A stretch of DNA of 64,000 nt. It comes from Synechococcales cyanobacterium CNB. Lineage in GTDB: Bacteria; Planctomycetota; Phycisphaerae; Phycisphaerales; UBA1924. Under the pieces are notes generated by a model, which made no database searches, had not been told where the DNA came from, and worked only from the letters and a program-made list of their open reading frames with translations. This document shows, piece after piece, positions 1-9,514 of this stretch. Where the stretch lies: the NCBI GenBank assembly GCA_030263455.1, contig SZOZ01000008.1:1-64000 (forward strand), in the 5' to 3' direction. Position 1 is the stretch's first letter; every line of letters starts with the position of its first letter. The position numbers and the translations under genes were made by a program.

Positions 1-181
1 GCAATGGTGAGGGGGGATCGGGGCGGAGTCGAGGTGGAGAAGGCGCGTGTGCGCGGATCGGCGCGCGCGGGTGGTGGGTGCGTGGTGGAGAGCGCACGGA
101 TGGAGCGGATGCGGTCGGACCGGAGGTCGCGTGTGCTTGGGCACCGACGTCGGCTCAGGGAAGCCGACGCCAGCGGCACGG

Positions 182-1501
182 TCAGTTTGTGAGTTGAAAG
201 GTGATGGCGGGGTTGGTGTCGTTGCGGACAGACCAGCGGATGGTCGAGCCGGGGGCGGGGCCGACGCGGATGGAGCCTTCGAGTGCGTCGGTGGTGGCGC
301 GATCGCCGAAGGTGGCGAGGAGCGTGGCGAGATCGGCGGCGACGCGCGCGGGTTCTGCATCGGGCGCGAGTGGGATGACCGCGCGGTTGCCGGCGAGGAT
401 CGCCCAGGGTGCGGTGGAGCCGAAGAGTCGTTGGAGGCGCGGCATGTGCTGTCGTTCCCAGCGGGCGCGGCGTGCGTCGAACTCGATCGTGCCCCAGCCG
501 TCGCGCGAGGCTTCCCAGGTGCGCACGGCCCATTCGTGGGCGCGAGACCATGCGGCGGGGACGGCGGATGCCCAGAGCGCGTCGTCGGGAGCGAGTTCGC
601 TGGCGTGGCCGGGCCATGATGCGCCGATGATCGGCTCGACGACGACGGCGCCTGGCGGCCTTGATCGTGCCTCGAAGGCGGCGGCAAGGAGCAGCGCGGG
701 GGGGGCGTCGCCGCGCGGCAGGGTCGCGGCGCGGAGCATCAGCGAGCGGGCGTTGGGGATGCCCCAGGCGTGCGCGAGTCGGCCGAGGCGTCCGGAGGCG
801 AAACTCTCGGGGAAGGCGCGGCGGAGGGCGTTGGCGTCGATGAATGCCGCGGCGACGGCGGTCGCGCCGGCCTGGTGCGAATCGAGCGCGGCTTCGTGCA
901 TGGACCATGCCGGTTCGGTGTCGGCGGCCGCGGCGTGATCCCACGCGGCGAGCGCGTCTCGGCCGACGGCGAGGAGGATCGCGCCGGGTTGTTCGGCGAT
1001 GGTGATGGTCTGCCATGCGGGAGCGCCGTTCACTGCGAAGAATGATGCATCGAGGGGCGAGCCTGGGAAGGACTGACTGACAACGGCACGGATCGCAGTC
1101 GAGGTTGCTCCCTCGACGCGGACGATGAGCGCGAAGCGAACCATGATCGCGGTTCCGTCCTTCGGTCCGGGATCGGCGGCGAAGTCGAGGAGGACGACTT
1201 CGATGCGGTTGCGGTTCGAGAGCGCGTGCCCGATGACGGCGGCGACGGCGTCGGCGGTTGGGGAGCGAGCGGGGAGCATCGCAGAGACGAGTGTTTCGAC
1301 GAATCCCGCGCTCGGCGGAGCAGGGCGGGGCGCGTCGGGGCCTGGCGGTTGGGCTTCAACCACAATCCACGCCAGCGCACCCTGCGGGGGGCCGGCGTCG
1401 GCGGCGCGAACGATGGCGCAGAACACGGCCAGAAGGCACAACGCCGACCGGAGCATCCGGCCGGCGTGTGTCGGTGTGTGCGTCGAGCGGCTCGCGTACA
1501 T
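182..1501 (-). CDS. Secreted protein of unknown function
   Basis: 439 residues. I do not recognise the family. A hydrophobic N-terminal stretch around residues 16-35 ending in an Ala-rich site looks like a Sec signal peptide, so the protein is probably exported. The rest is Ala/Pro-rich and soluble-looking, with no transmembrane segment or catalytic motif I can name. The start ATG shares one base with the stop of the upstream gene (TGATG), so the two are probably co-translated; an internal ATG at residue 16, right before the hydrophobic core, is an alternative start. The arrangement (signal peptide, stretches scoring sums or limits of values) resembles the DUF3352-like upstream neighbour, and both may act on the same envelope process. 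Function unknown. Confidence 0.7.
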   Translation of the reverse strand: MYASRSTHTPTHAGRMLRSALCLLAVFCAIVRAADAGPPQGALAWIVVEAQPPGPDAPRPAPPSAGFVETLVSAMLPARSPTADAVAAVIGHALSNRNRIEVVLLDFAADPGPKDGTAIMVRFALIVRVEGATSTAIRAVVSQSFPGSPLDASFFAVNGAPAWQTITIAEQPGAILLAVGRDALAAWDHAAAADTEPAWSMHEAALDSHQAGATAVAAAFIDANALRRAFPESFASGRLGRLAHAWGIPNARSLMLRAATLPRGDAPPALLLAAAFEARSRPPGAVVVEPIIGASWPGHASELAPDDALWASAVPAAWSRAHEWAVRTWEASRDGWGTIEFDARRARWERQHMPRLQRLFGSTAPWAILAGNRAVIPLAPDAEPARVAADLATLLATFGDRATTDALEGSIRVGPAPGSTIRWSVRNDTNPAITFQLTN

Positions 1502-3450
1502 CAGGGCTTCGCGTCCGTGGCTGGGATCGGGAGCGCGTCGCGCTCCGCGTCGTCAGGCCGGGAAGGGTAGCCGTCGGCGGCTCCGAGGAGCATGACGGTG
1601 CGGGCGGCGGGGTCGCCGAGCATGGCGCGTGCGGCGAGGGCGGTTGTTGGGCGTGCGAGCCAATCGGCGTCGATCGCGCCCAGCCCGCCCTGCTCGGCGG
1701 CGTTGGCGATCGCGGCGAAGGCGACGATGGGCATGAGGGGCGAGGCCGCGCCGAGCGCGCCGCCGGCGCGGATGAGGAGCGATCGATCGCCTGTGGTGTG
1801 GGTGATCTTGTCGTCGCCTTCCCACCAGGAGAGTTGGACGATGGGCTGCGCGTTGCGGTGGAGGTCGTTGTAGAGGGGGACGATCATGCCCGGGTCGCGG
1901 GTGTCTGCGTGGGGAGAGCGGACGGTGTTGCCGAGCGCCGCGCCTGCGAGCACCAGGAAGGGGTAGCCCGCGCGGAGTGTGCGGTCGGTGTTGATGAATG
2001 TCGCGGTGGTTACGGGGGAGCGAACGGCGGTGAAGCGCGAGGCGAAGGCGCGGTTCGCGGTGAGTCCGTCGTCGCCGCGTCCGTTCGCCTGTCGCACGGC
2101 GGCGAGGGCGGCCTGGGCGGACGGGGCGAGGATGAGCCACTTGTCGGTGATGGCGCAGGTGAGTTCGAGCGGCAGCGGGAGTCCGCGTGCGCGGAAGGTG
2201 AAGAACTCGTTTCCGTCGCATGTCCACGGCTCGATGCGGAGATACAGGGCGGCGCGTTCGTCGTGCTGCGCGATGGCCGCGTTGGCGAGACCGGCGATCT
2301 TCGCGCGTGTGGCCCGGAGGCGCTCGGCGTCGCGGACGCTGAGGACGACGACGCCGGAGAGGAGTGAACCTGCGCCTGTGGAGTCGGAGGTGTAGAGGGC
2401 GACGGAACCGCCGAGGGTGCGCAGGATGTCTTCGAGTGGGTCGATGCCGGTTGAGCGAACGATCTCGGCGAGAACCTGATCGACGGGGAGGCCGTTGGCG
2501 CGGAGTTGGGCGAGGAGTCGGTCGGGGAAGCCCATGTCCACGGTGGCGATGGAGGCGAAGTGGGCATCGGCGGGGATGATGCGCAGGTCGTCGGTGGTAA
2601 GCCCTGTGGTGGACATGCCGAGGGCTTCGCGATAGCGGGCCGCGCCGTGGATGACGGTGCGGGTGTGGGCTGCGTCCTTGGCGATGCCGTCCTGCAGCGT
2701 GATGCGCATGGCGTTCTCGCCGATGAGTCCTGCGGCCTGCATCTGCGAGGTTGCCTGCGCGAGTTGCGGCGCCTGCGGGCCTGGGATCGAGCGGGCGATC
2801 GTTGCGGCGGGGGTAAGTCCGGAGAGGTTCACGAGAGCCGAGACGGTTGGGGTGAAGCCGGGGGCGTCGAGCGACACGGGGAGTGCGTCGAGGCCGGCTG
2901 CTGGGTCGCTGACGGAGCCGATGTGGAGTTCGTAGCGGAGGGACTGTCCAACGCGGCGTGGTCCGTAGCGGACCTGGGCGACGGCGGTCCATGCTTCGCT
3001 CATGCCGTCGAAGGCGTCGCTCGGTTCGGGCGGGCCGAGGAGAGCGGGGCTTTGGCGGATGCCGTCTTCGAGGATGGCGTGGAGGCGTGCGGCGTCGGCG
3101 TCGTTCTCGCACTCGAAGGAGAGGACGAAGCCGTAGCCGAACATGCCGCCTGCGACGTTCATCGGGTCGTAGCAGAGGCTGAGCGTGGCGGGGCGCGCGA
3201 CGGCGGCCATCGCGGTGCGGATGAGGGCGGCGACTTCGGGGGGCATGTCCGGCGCTTCGCCGGGGAGTTCGGCGACGCGGGCGGGGAGCATGGCGAGGGC
3301 GGAACGGAGGGCGGCGTCCGGGCCGTCGGCGGAGAGGGCGGCTGCGCCGTGTGTGCGGACGACCAGCACGGGCACGGGCTGCGCGGGTGCGCCTGCCGCG
3401 AGAGCGAGGGCCGCCGTGACGAACGGCGCGAGGACACGAGTGGTGATCAT
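1501..3450 (-). CDS. Secreted DUF3352-like protein of unknown function
   Basis: 649 residues. The ATG at 3450 is chosen over longer forms because AAAGGGG lies just upstream and a clear signal peptide follows (hydrophobic residues about 6-22, ending in an AGAPAQ-type cleavage site). The body alternates beta-rich segments and helices in a pattern like the large secreted DUF3352-type proteins common in planctomycetes; this assignment is tentative. No catalytic residues or membrane anchor were seen. It is divergently arranged from the GT9 gene at 3568 with about 117 bases between them, and its stop overlaps the start of the next secreted protein by one base, making a two-gene unit. Function unknown. 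Confidence 0.75.
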   Translation of the reverse strand: MITTRVLAPFVTAALALAAGAPAQPVPVLVVRTHGAAALSADGPDAALRSALAMLPARVAELPGEAPDMPPEVAALIRTAMAAVARPATLSLCYDPMNVAGGMFGYGFVLSFECENDADAARLHAILEDGIRQSPALLGPPEPSDAFDGMSEAWTAVAQVRYGPRRVGQSLRYELHIGSVSDPAAGLDALPVSLDAPGFTPTVSALVNLSGLTPAATIARSIPGPQAPQLAQATSQMQAAGLIGENAMRITLQDGIAKDAAHTRTVIHGAARYREALGMSTTGLTTDDLRIIPADAHFASIATVDMGFPDRLLAQLRANGLPVDQVLAEIVRSTGIDPLEDILRTLGGSVALYTSDSTGAGSLLSGVVVLSVRDAERLRATRAKIAGLANAAIAQHDERAALYLRIEPWTCDGNEFFTFRARGLPLPLELTCAITDKWLILAPSAQAALAAVRQANGRGDDGLTANRAFASRFTAVRSPVTTATFINTDRTLRAGYPFLVLAGAALGNTVRSPHADTRDPGMIVPLYNDLHRNAQPIVQLSWWEGDDKITHTTGDRSLLIRAGGALGAASPLMPIVAFAAIANAAEQGGLGAIDADWLARPTTALAARAMLGDPAARTVMLLGAADGYPSRPDDAERDALPIPATDAKP

Positions 3451-3552
3451 GGTTGACCCCTTTCCTGGGGACGGACAGCACGCGAGCATGCCCGCCCGTG
3501 GCATTGTTGGGGCGTGGGAGGCGGAAGTTTCGGGGTCGTTGGGGGTGGCTCG

Positions 3553-3558
3553 TATCAT
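3553..3558 (+). promoter_or_regulatory. Possible -10 element (TATCAT) for leaderless GT9 gene
   Basis: TATCAT lies nine bases before the GTG at 3568 and no Shine-Dalgarno sequence is present between them. A TANNNT hexamer at this distance places transcription start at or next to the start codon, as in leaderless genes of Deinococcus and actinobacteria. No convincing -35 hexamer was seen. Inference only. Confidence 0.3.
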
Positions 3559-3567
3559 CCGGGCCGC

Positions 3568-4623
3568 GTGAACGCCCCGAGCCGCATCCTGCTCATCCGG
3601 CCCAGCGCGCTGGGCGATGTCTGCCGTACCGTGCCGGTGCTGGCGAGTCTGCGGCGTGCGTGGCCCGAGGCACGGATCGATTGGCTGGTGCAGGACACCT
3701 TTGTGGATGCGGTGCGGGCGCACCCCGCGCTGACAGGGGTGGTGCCGTTCGCGCGGCAGCGGATGGGCACGGAGCTGCGCACGGGGCATGCCGGAGGGCT
3801 GCGCGGGTTCGTGAGGGCGCTGCGCGAGGCGGAGTACGACCTGGCCATCGACGCGCAGGGACTGTTCCGGTCGGGGTTCTTCGCGTGGGCGAGCGGAGCG
3901 CGGCGGCGGATCGGGTACTCGGATGCGCGCGAGGGAGGTTGGTTCTTCTGCAGCGAGCGGTGCCGCGTGTCGGAGGAGGCGCACACGGTGGAGCGGATGC
4001 TCGCGCTGGCGCGGGCGGCGGGCGCGGAACCGGTGGAGGACATGCGTCTGTATGCGCCGGCGGAGGATGAGCGGGCGGTGGAAGAGGACGGGCGGTTCGC
4101 GGGGCAGTTCGTGGTGATCGCTCCGACGAGCCGGTGGGCGGGGAAGCGGTGGCCGGCGGAACGGTTCGCGCGGCTGGCGTGCGCGCTGCTGGCAGGCAAC
4201 CCCCACGGTGCGGGCCGAGTCGTGGTGGTCGGCTCCGCGTCGGAGCGGGATCAGTGCGGAGCGGTGCTGGAACTCACGTCGCGCGAGGAGCGTGTGGTTG
4301 ACCTGATCGGTGGGACGAGCGTGGGGCGGCTGATGGCGATCGTGCGGCGTTCTGCGCTGGTGGTTGCGAACGACTCGGCCGCGCTGCACATGGCGGTGGG
4401 GTTCGGGCGGCCGCTGGTGGGGCTGTACGGGCCGACGCGGGTGGCTCGGGTGGGGCCGTGGCGGCGCGAAGCGGACGTGATCCAGCACGTTGGCGCGGGA
4501 GAGCGGCTCGACCACAAGGACGAGGCGCTGGGGCGGGCGATGATGGAGCGGATCGGTGTCGAGGAGGTCGTCGCGGCGTGCGTGGATCGGCTCAGCCGTG
4601 GCGACGTTCAAAGTCGCGCATGA
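3568..4623 (+). CDS. Glycosyltransferase family 9 (heptosyltransferase-like)
   Basis: 351 residues from the GTG at 3568; the family core begins directly with ILLIRPSALGDV, the N-terminal sugar-acceptor motif of GT9 enzymes, so upstream in-frame ATG starts are unlikely. The C-terminal half carries the nucleotide-sugar binding signature VVANDSAALHMAVGFG followed by GLYGPT, as in WaaC/WaaF/RfaQ. GT9 enzymes transfer ADP-heptose or a related sugar to lipid A-core oligosaccharide on the cytoplasmic face. With lpxI later in the window it supports an LPS-type outer membrane. The exact acceptor cannot be read from sequence. Its 3' end overlaps that of serC by 32 bases in convergent orientation. Confidence 0.88.
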   Translation: MNAPSRILLIRPSALGDVCRTVPVLASLRRAWPEARIDWLVQDTFVDAVRAHPALTGVVPFARQRMGTELRTGHAGGLRGFVRALREAEYDLAIDAQGLFRSGFFAWASGARRRIGYSDAREGGWFFCSERCRVSEEAHTVERMLALARAAGAEPVEDMRLYAPAEDERAVEEDGRFAGQFVVIAPTSRWAGKRWPAERFARLACALLAGNPHGAGRVVVVGSASERDQCGAVLELTSREERVVDLIGGTSVGRLMAIVRRSALVVANDSAALHMAVGFGRPLVGLYGPTRVARVGPWRREADVIQHVGAGERLDHKDEALGRAMMERIGVEEVVAACVDRLSRGDVQSRA

Positions 4624-5692
4624 ACTGTGCGATGGCCTCGCAGCCCTCGAGTGGGAAGGCGTTGTAGACGCTGGCGCGCATGCCGCCGGTGGAGCGGTGG
4701 CCCTTGAGGTTGACCATGCCTTCCTTCTTGGCCTCGGACATGAAGAGGGAGTCCTGCTCTTCAGTGGGGCATCGGAAGGTGATGTTCATGAGTGAGCGGC
4801 TGTCGGGGCGGGCGTGTCCGCGGTAGAACTCGGAGGCGTCGAGGACGTCGTAGATGATCTTGGCTTTTGCGGCGTTGCGCTGGCCGATGGGTCCGAGTCC
4901 GCCCTGCTTGAGGATCCACTTGAAGACGAGGCCGACGACGTAGATGGGGAAGACCGGGGGCGTGTTTGGTCGGCTCTCGTTCTTTGCGAAGACGCGGTAC
5001 TGCATGAGGCTGGGGAGCGGGCGGGGGTTTCGGTCGAGGAGGTCCTTGCGGATGATGACGAGGGTGGTGCCTGCGGGGCCGACGTTCTTCTGCGCGCCGG
5101 CGTAGACGAGGCCGAACTTGGTGACGTCCCAGGGTCGGCTGAAGATGTCGCTGGAGGCGTCGCAGACGAGGGGCACGCCCTTGGGCGGCTGCGGGACGTC
5201 GTGGTACTCGGTGCCGACGATGGTGTTGTTGCTGGTGTAGTGGACGTAGGCGGCGTTTGGTGAGAAGTTGATCTCGTTCTGCCTGGGGACGTAGGTGTGT
5301 TTCGTGGGGCGGCCGTCGAAGGCGAGGTTGATTTTGCCGTAGAGGGCGGCTTCCTCCGCGCTCTTCTCCGCCCAGTATCCGGTGACGAGGTAGTCGGCGA
5401 CGCCGTCCTGTGGGAGGAGGTTCATGGGAACCATGAAGTTCTGGGTCGTTGCGCCGCCGGTGAGGAAGAGGACTTCGTAATCGTCGCCGATGCTGCCGAC
5501 CTTTCGGCAGTCTGCGATGGCCTCGGCGAGGACGCGATCGAAGAGCTTGTCGCGGTGGGAGTGCTCCATGATGCCCATGCCGGTGCCCGCGATGTTCCAG
5601 ACGTCCTGCTGGACCTGTCGGAGGACTTCCTCGGGGAGGACGCCGGGGCCCGCGCTGAAGTTGAAGACGCGATCGGTCGCTGTCGCTGGCAT
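4592..5692 (-). CDS. serC: Phosphoserine aminotransferase
   Basis: 366 residues. A PLP-dependent class V aminotransferase that converts 3-phosphohydroxypyruvate and glutamate to phosphoserine and 2-oxoglutarate, the second step of serine synthesis. The N-terminal NFSAGPG motif, the MEHSHR segment (about residue 42) and the PLP lysine in AGAQKNVGP (about K202) are all present, and the length matches the family. The ATG at 5692 is preferred over the GTG three codons upstream because GAGGTG sits six bases before it as the ribosome-binding site. It lies 41 bases downstream of serA on the same strand and is very probably co-transcribed. Its end overlaps the GT9 gene by 32 bases, tail to tail. Confidence 0.96.
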   Translation of the reverse strand: MPATATDRVFNFSAGPGVLPEEVLRQVQQDVWNIAGTGMGIMEHSHRDKLFDRVLAEAIADCRKVGSIGDDYEVLFLTGGATTQNFMVPMNLLPQDGVADYLVTGYWAEKSAEEAALYGKINLAFDGRPTKHTYVPRQNEINFSPNAAYVHYTSNNTIVGTEYHDVPQPPKGVPLVCDASSDIFSRPWDVTKFGLVYAGAQKNVGPAGTTLVIIRKDLLDRNPRPLPSLMQYRVFAKNESRPNTPPVFPIYVVGLVFKWILKQGGLGPIGQRNAAKAKIIYDVLDASEFYRGHARPDSRSLMNITFRCPTEEQDSLFMSEAKKEGMVNLKGHRSTGGMRASVYNAFPLEGCEAIAQFMRDFERRHG

Positions 5693-5733
5693 GGTGGTCA
5701 CCTCGAGTACCCCTTTTCAAAAAGTCCCGTGCC

Positions 5734-6717
5734 CTACCTGATCTCTCCGGCGTTGACGCAGTTCTCGAACCTGCCGGTCTGCCTGAACACCCTGACGATA
5801 CGCACGGTCTCGTCGGCGACGGCCTGCTGGGCCTGGTCGGTGGAGGCGCCGCAGTGGTGCGTGCCGTAGACGCCGGGGAGGGCGGCGACGGGCGGGTTGA
5901 AGTCGGCCTCTGGCGTGGCGGGCTGGGCGGCGTAGACGTCGAGGCCGACCTTGATGCCCCTGGCGCGGACGGCGTCGGCGAGTGCGGCTTCGTCCACGAC
6001 GGCGCCGCGCGAGGTGTTGACGAAGATCGTGCCCTGCTTCATGGCGTTGAAGAAGGCGGCGTCGCACAGGCCGCGGGTGTCGTTGGTGAGTGCGACGTGG
6101 ACGCTGACGGCGTCGCACGCGGCGAGCATGCGGAGGAGGTCGGGGCGTGTGTTGCCGCCCGACTCGACACCGAGTTCGGCGGCACGTTCGGCGGTCATGC
6201 CGCGGGACCAGGCGAGAACGCGCATGCCCATGGCCTGAGCGACGCGTACGACGTGGCCGCCGATGGCACCGACGCCGACGACGCCGAGGGTGCGTCCGCG
6301 CAGGCCCCTGGCCCTGCCGTATTCCTTTTTGTTCCAGTGTCCGGCGCGGAGTTCGTTGACCTGATCTGGGATGCGCCGGTCGCAGGCGATGAGGAGGCCG
6401 ACGGCGAGTTCGGCGACGGCGGCGGCGTTCATTCCGGGGCAGTTGCAGACGGCGATGCGCCTGGCGGAGGCGGCGGGGACGTCGATGTTGTCCACGCCCG
6501 CACCGGCGCGGACGATGAGGCGGAGGGCCGAGGCGGCTGCGAGGGCGGGTGCGGTGACTTTCGTCGATCGGACGATGAGGACTTCGGGGGCGAGGTCGGC
6601 GAGTGCCTGGGGGAGAGTTTCGGGGGCGAGAGAGGGGTCGGAGACGACCTCGACGCCGAGCGAGCGGAGAGCGGCGACGCCCTCGACCTCGAACTTGTCC
6701 GCGATCAGGATTTTCAT
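5734..6717 (-). CDS. serA: D-3-phosphoglycerate dehydrogenase, short form
   Basis: 327 residues. Oxidises 3-phosphoglycerate to 3-phosphohydroxypyruvate with NAD, the first step of serine synthesis. Visible are the Rossmann motif GVVGVGAIGG, the catalytic arginine in NTSRGAVVDE and the catalytic histidine in GTHHCGAST. The protein stops after the catalytic and nucleotide-binding domains: the C-terminal ACT regulatory domain of the long forms is absent, so serine feedback through ACT is not expected. The start at 6717 is fixed by GGAGG five bases upstream. It is followed at once by serC, so the pair supplies two of the three serine pathway enzymes; serB is not in the window. Confidence 0.93.
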   Translation of the reverse strand: MKILIADKFEVEGVAALRSLGVEVVSDPSLAPETLPQALADLAPEVLIVRSTKVTAPALAAASALRLIVRAGAGVDNIDVPAASARRIAVCNCPGMNAAAVAELAVGLLIACDRRIPDQVNELRAGHWNKKEYGRARGLRGRTLGVVGVGAIGGHVVRVAQAMGMRVLAWSRGMTAERAAELGVESGGNTRPDLLRMLAACDAVSVHVALTNDTRGLCDAAFFNAMKQGTIFVNTSRGAVVDEAALADAVRARGIKVGLDVYAAQPATPEADFNPPVAALPGVYGTHHCGASTDQAQQAVADETVRIVRVFRQTGRFENCVNAGEIR

Positions 6718-6930
6718 CGTGCCTCCCGCACACACGCCGCGAAACAGCGGATGATACGGCGGCAGGCAGGACGAGCGGTGGGTGTGGTCCTCAAGGCATC
6801 GACTTCAACCCTGATCGTGGTCCTGGGGTTTGGCAGCCCGCGGACTCGCCGCGCTCCCCCGGCGTCTGGCGTGCAGCCCTTCGGGCTGATGCAGCGCACG
6901 GTGATTCAGCGGGGAGTCCCTTGGTGAACA

Positions 6931-6960
6931 AAGAAACAGCCCGGCGGTGAGGCCGGGCTG
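6931..6960 (-). terminator. Rho-independent terminator of the pseudopilin gene
   Basis: A perfect 9-bp inverted repeat, CAGCCCGGC (6937-6945) and GCCGGGCTG (6952-6960), with a six-base loop. Read on the minus strand it is followed by TTTCTTTG. It lies 30 bases past the stop of the gene ending at 6991 and would separate it from serA. Confidence 0.75.
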
Positions 6961-6990
6961 CCGCGAACGATCAATTGTTGGGAGAGGTGA

Positions 6991-8079
6991 CTACTTCTTG
7001 GGCTGACCGGTGTTGATCGGCTCACCGTCGAAGTCGGTGCCCTGAAGGCCGCCGCGGGTGTAGTTGTAGACCTGGGCGAGGGGCTTCGTCATCTCGCCGT
7101 TCTTGTTCGGTGGTTCGTACACGCCCGGGGCATAGTTGACGATGTATTCGGGTGCCGTGGGGGCCAACGGGTTCCAGCCCAAATTGGAGTCCTGCGTCAT
7201 GCGGACGGAAACGGAGCTATCGAAGAAACTGATGACGGCCTTGGCCTCCGGCTCTGGGAAGTAGAGGGCCTTCTTGCCGAAGTGGCGCTGGTGGGTGTCG
7301 TAGAAGTCCACCTTCGAGCCCGGGTACTGGACATCCGCGATCTTCACGCCCCCGAGCATGCCGTTGTCGGAGTTGACGTAGTACGAGTTGTGCACAGGAT
7401 TGCCGGGCGCGTTTCTAGTTCGCTTGTTGTTGTACTGCTGGTTTGTACCGCGGATATTGATGCTATGAGTGCGGTCGAAGGTCGCGATGCCGGGGACGTA
7501 GGAGGAGGAGTAGGGCCAGCGCTTGTTGTAGGGGGAGCCGCCCATGCCCTTGACGCGGGGCTGGTGGGGAACCCAGAAGTCCTCGTCGAAGTAGTTGACG
7601 GGGTCGAGCTGCCAGTTGATGCGGAACTTGTCCTCGGGGCAGACGACCATGCGCTCTGGCAGACGCTGCGCGAGGTAGTCGTTCAGCACCAGGTGCGTGT
7701 ACAGGATGTGCGGGATCCAGCTCAGGATACGCGGGAAGTCATCGCGGCCCGTGCGGCGGCGGATGATGTCCACGGCCTGGCGCGCCGCGGCCTCGACGTC
7801 GAAGTTCCACGGACCCTGGAGGTCGCTCCACGTGTTGCGATCCCACTTGTCAACGGTCCAAGTGAACGAACGCACGCGGTCGTGGAAGTCCGCGGAGTAC
7901 GAGTGCGTCGCGGTCGCCATCTGGTTCATGTTCGACAGGCAGATGGCCAAGCGTGCAGCGCGCCTCGCTTCGCCCAGAGCGGGCAAGAGCAGGCCGATCA
8001 GGAGCGCGATGATCGCGATCACGACCAGGAGTTCGATCAGAGTGAACCCCTTCATGCGGGGCTGCGTCCGACTCTTCAT
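6991..8079 (-). CDS. Prepilin-type N-terminal methylation protein (pseudopilin-like)
   Basis: 362 residues. The N-terminus carries a type IV prepilin signal, [18 protein letters not shown] (about residues 10-27), with a basic leader, the G/F cleavage point recognised by prepilin peptidase and Glu at +5. The single hydrophobic helix would anchor or polymerise the protein; the large remainder would lie outside the inner membrane. Proteins of this layout occur in many copies in planctomycetes and are usually secreted pseudopilin-like proteins of unknown function. The start ATG at 8079 is set by GGAGGT just upstream. It stands alone, with a terminator at 6931-6960. Confidence 0.85.
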   Translation of the reverse strand: MKSRTQPRMKGFTLIELLVVIAIIALLIGLLLPALGEARRAARLAICLSNMNQMATATHSYSADFHDRVRSFTWTVDKWDRNTWSDLQGPWNFDVEAAARQAVDIIRRRTGRDDFPRILSWIPHILYTHLVLNDYLAQRLPERMVVCPEDKFRINWQLDPVNYFDEDFWVPHQPRVKGMGGSPYNKRWPYSSSYVPGIATFDRTHSINIRGTNQQYNNKRTRNAPGNPVHNSYYVNSDNGMLGGVKIADVQYPGSKVDFYDTHQRHFGKKALYFPEPEAKAVISFFDSSVSVRMTQDSNLGWNPLAPTAPEYIVNYAPGVYEPPNKNGEMTKPLAQVYNYTRGGLQGTDFDGEPINTGQPKK

Positions 8080-8244
8080 GGCAGACCTCCGTAAGCCGCG
8101 AGTGCGGCCGAAGAATGATCCCCCCACACGACAAACCTAATGGATCGTTGACCCTTTGTCCAGCCCCGGATCGGCCAATTCCCGGACATTTCGAGAAAAG
8201 ACCCCCTGCCCGTGGCATCCATGGAACGGATGCGGCCGATTGTG

Positions 8245-9408
8245 TTAGGGATATGTGCGTAGTTCAAGCCAGGCGATCCGAAGTCGCAGTGCGTCACGAA
8301 ATCGGGTCGCCTCGTCGGTAGGGAAGCCTTCGGCGAGAGCAAGACTCACGAGGTCACTTGCACTTTTAAGCTCTTCGAGCCGGCCCGAGCGGGCAAGGTC
8401 TCGAAGGCGTTGCCAGGATTCCGGGACGGCATTGGGTGATGCGACAGGGGCGACCAAAGCACGGCCATCGCCGCTGTCCGGCGCGTCCGAGGTCGGCCGT
8501 GACGAGATGCCCGGCTCCGGTGCGGGTTGGGATTCGATCCTTGCGGGGTCCGGCGCGGGCGTGATGGGAGCGGGACGAACAGGAACCGGCTCGGAGACGC
8601 CGAGGTCCGGTGGCGCGAGTTCGCGTGGCTGCGTCGGCACGCGGCCCAGCCAGCGATCGACGGGCCCGAGCGTGATGCCGAGCGACGGAGCGGCGAAGAC
8701 GAACGCGGCTGAGAGGAGCAAAGTGATGGCCGCCGCGAGATAGATCGCTCGTGAACGGCGGAGAACGCGGAGGTTTCGCTCGAGCGTCTGGACGCGGGCG
8801 AACACGATCTCGTCGGGATGGGGAAGTGGCGGCTGGATGTCCTGGGGCTGGGCAGCGGGGACTGCATCCAGTTGATGCGGGAGGTTGACACTCGGCTGCG
8901 GGTGGTGCGGTTCGGACATGGCCGCAACGTCTTCGGGAGCGGCGTGGCCTGGGAGGAGGCGGACGCTCCCGAGGCCGAGTTGCTGGCGATCGGGGGGCGG
9001 CTCGAAGGAGGCGCCGCAATGGCGGCATGCGCGGTCGCCCGGCTCGACTGGGCGTGCGCAGGCGTGGCAGATGCCGAGAAGATTGGCGACGGCGGGGCAG
9101 CGCTTGGCGAGCACCCAGAACTGGCGCGTGGTGGGGCCGCGGATAGGGGTCTCCGGGCCGATCTTTCCGCGACGGATGAGCGTGCGGAGGGTGTCGTAGG
9201 AACAGCCGGGCCGGAAGGGCTGGGCGTCGTCGCGGATGAACCACGGTCCCATCGCGTTCTGGGTGGCCTGGCGCGAGAGCGGGTCGAAGTAGCCTGAACA
9301 GGACTCGCAGCGGTGGGGATCGCGTGAACGGGAGCCGCAGTAGGGGCAGAGGACGACTCGCGGCTGCGGGCGCGGGGCGGCACGGGGTGTGGGGTCGTGT
9401 TCGGTCAT
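8245..9408 (-). CDS. Zinc-ribbon and GYF-like membrane protein of unknown function
   Basis: 387 residues from the ATG at 9408. The N-terminal part has a CPYCG...CESC zinc ribbon (about residues 20-40). Next comes a segment beginning GPWFIRDD that matches the pattern of GYF_2/DUF4339 domains (about 50-115). A second CHAC...CRHCG zinc ribbon follows at about 118-135. Residues about 230-255 form one transmembrane helix after a basic stretch, and the C-terminal tail is Pro-rich and probably periplasmic. Such proteins are thought to bind peptides or act as membrane scaffolds, but no role is known here. It is divergent from the PpiC lipoprotein gene with 106 bases between starts. Confidence 0.72.
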   Translation of the reverse strand: MTEHDPTPRAAPRPQPRVVLCPYCGSRSRDPHRCESCSGYFDPLSRQATQNAMGPWFIRDDAQPFRPGCSYDTLRTLIRRGKIGPETPIRGPTTRQFWVLAKRCPAVANLLGICHACARPVEPGDRACRHCGASFEPPPDRQQLGLGSVRLLPGHAAPEDVAAMSEPHHPQPSVNLPHQLDAVPAAQPQDIQPPLPHPDEIVFARVQTLERNLRVLRRSRAIYLAAAITLLLSAAFVFAAPSLGITLGPVDRWLGRVPTQPRELAPPDLGVSEPVPVRPAPITPAPDPARIESQPAPEPGISSRPTSDAPDSGDGRALVAPVASPNAVPESWQRLRDLARSGRLEELKSASDLVSLALAEGFPTDEATRFRDALRLRIAWLELRTYP

Positions 9409-9514
9409 CGGAGGGGCGTGGTGGTGGTTCGATGACGGCCGCGCCAGCATGACGATACACCGCGCGAGGGTGGATCGGTTGACCTTGCTGGGTGAGCGCC
9501 CCTCTGATCGGGTC

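Noticed and set aside
148-169. Hairpin CGTCGGCT-CAGGGA-AGCCGACG after the first gene
   Set aside because: Perfect eight-base stem, but no T-tract on the minus strand, so not called a terminator.
6874-6888. Small hairpin CAGCCC-TTC-GGGCTG in the serA upstream region
   Set aside because: Short stem without T-run; probably incidental in a GC-rich intergenic sequence.
8215-8233. Hairpin GCATCC-N7-GGATGC after the zinc-ribbon gene
   Set aside because: Six-base stem, large loop, no T-tract directly after it on the minus strand.
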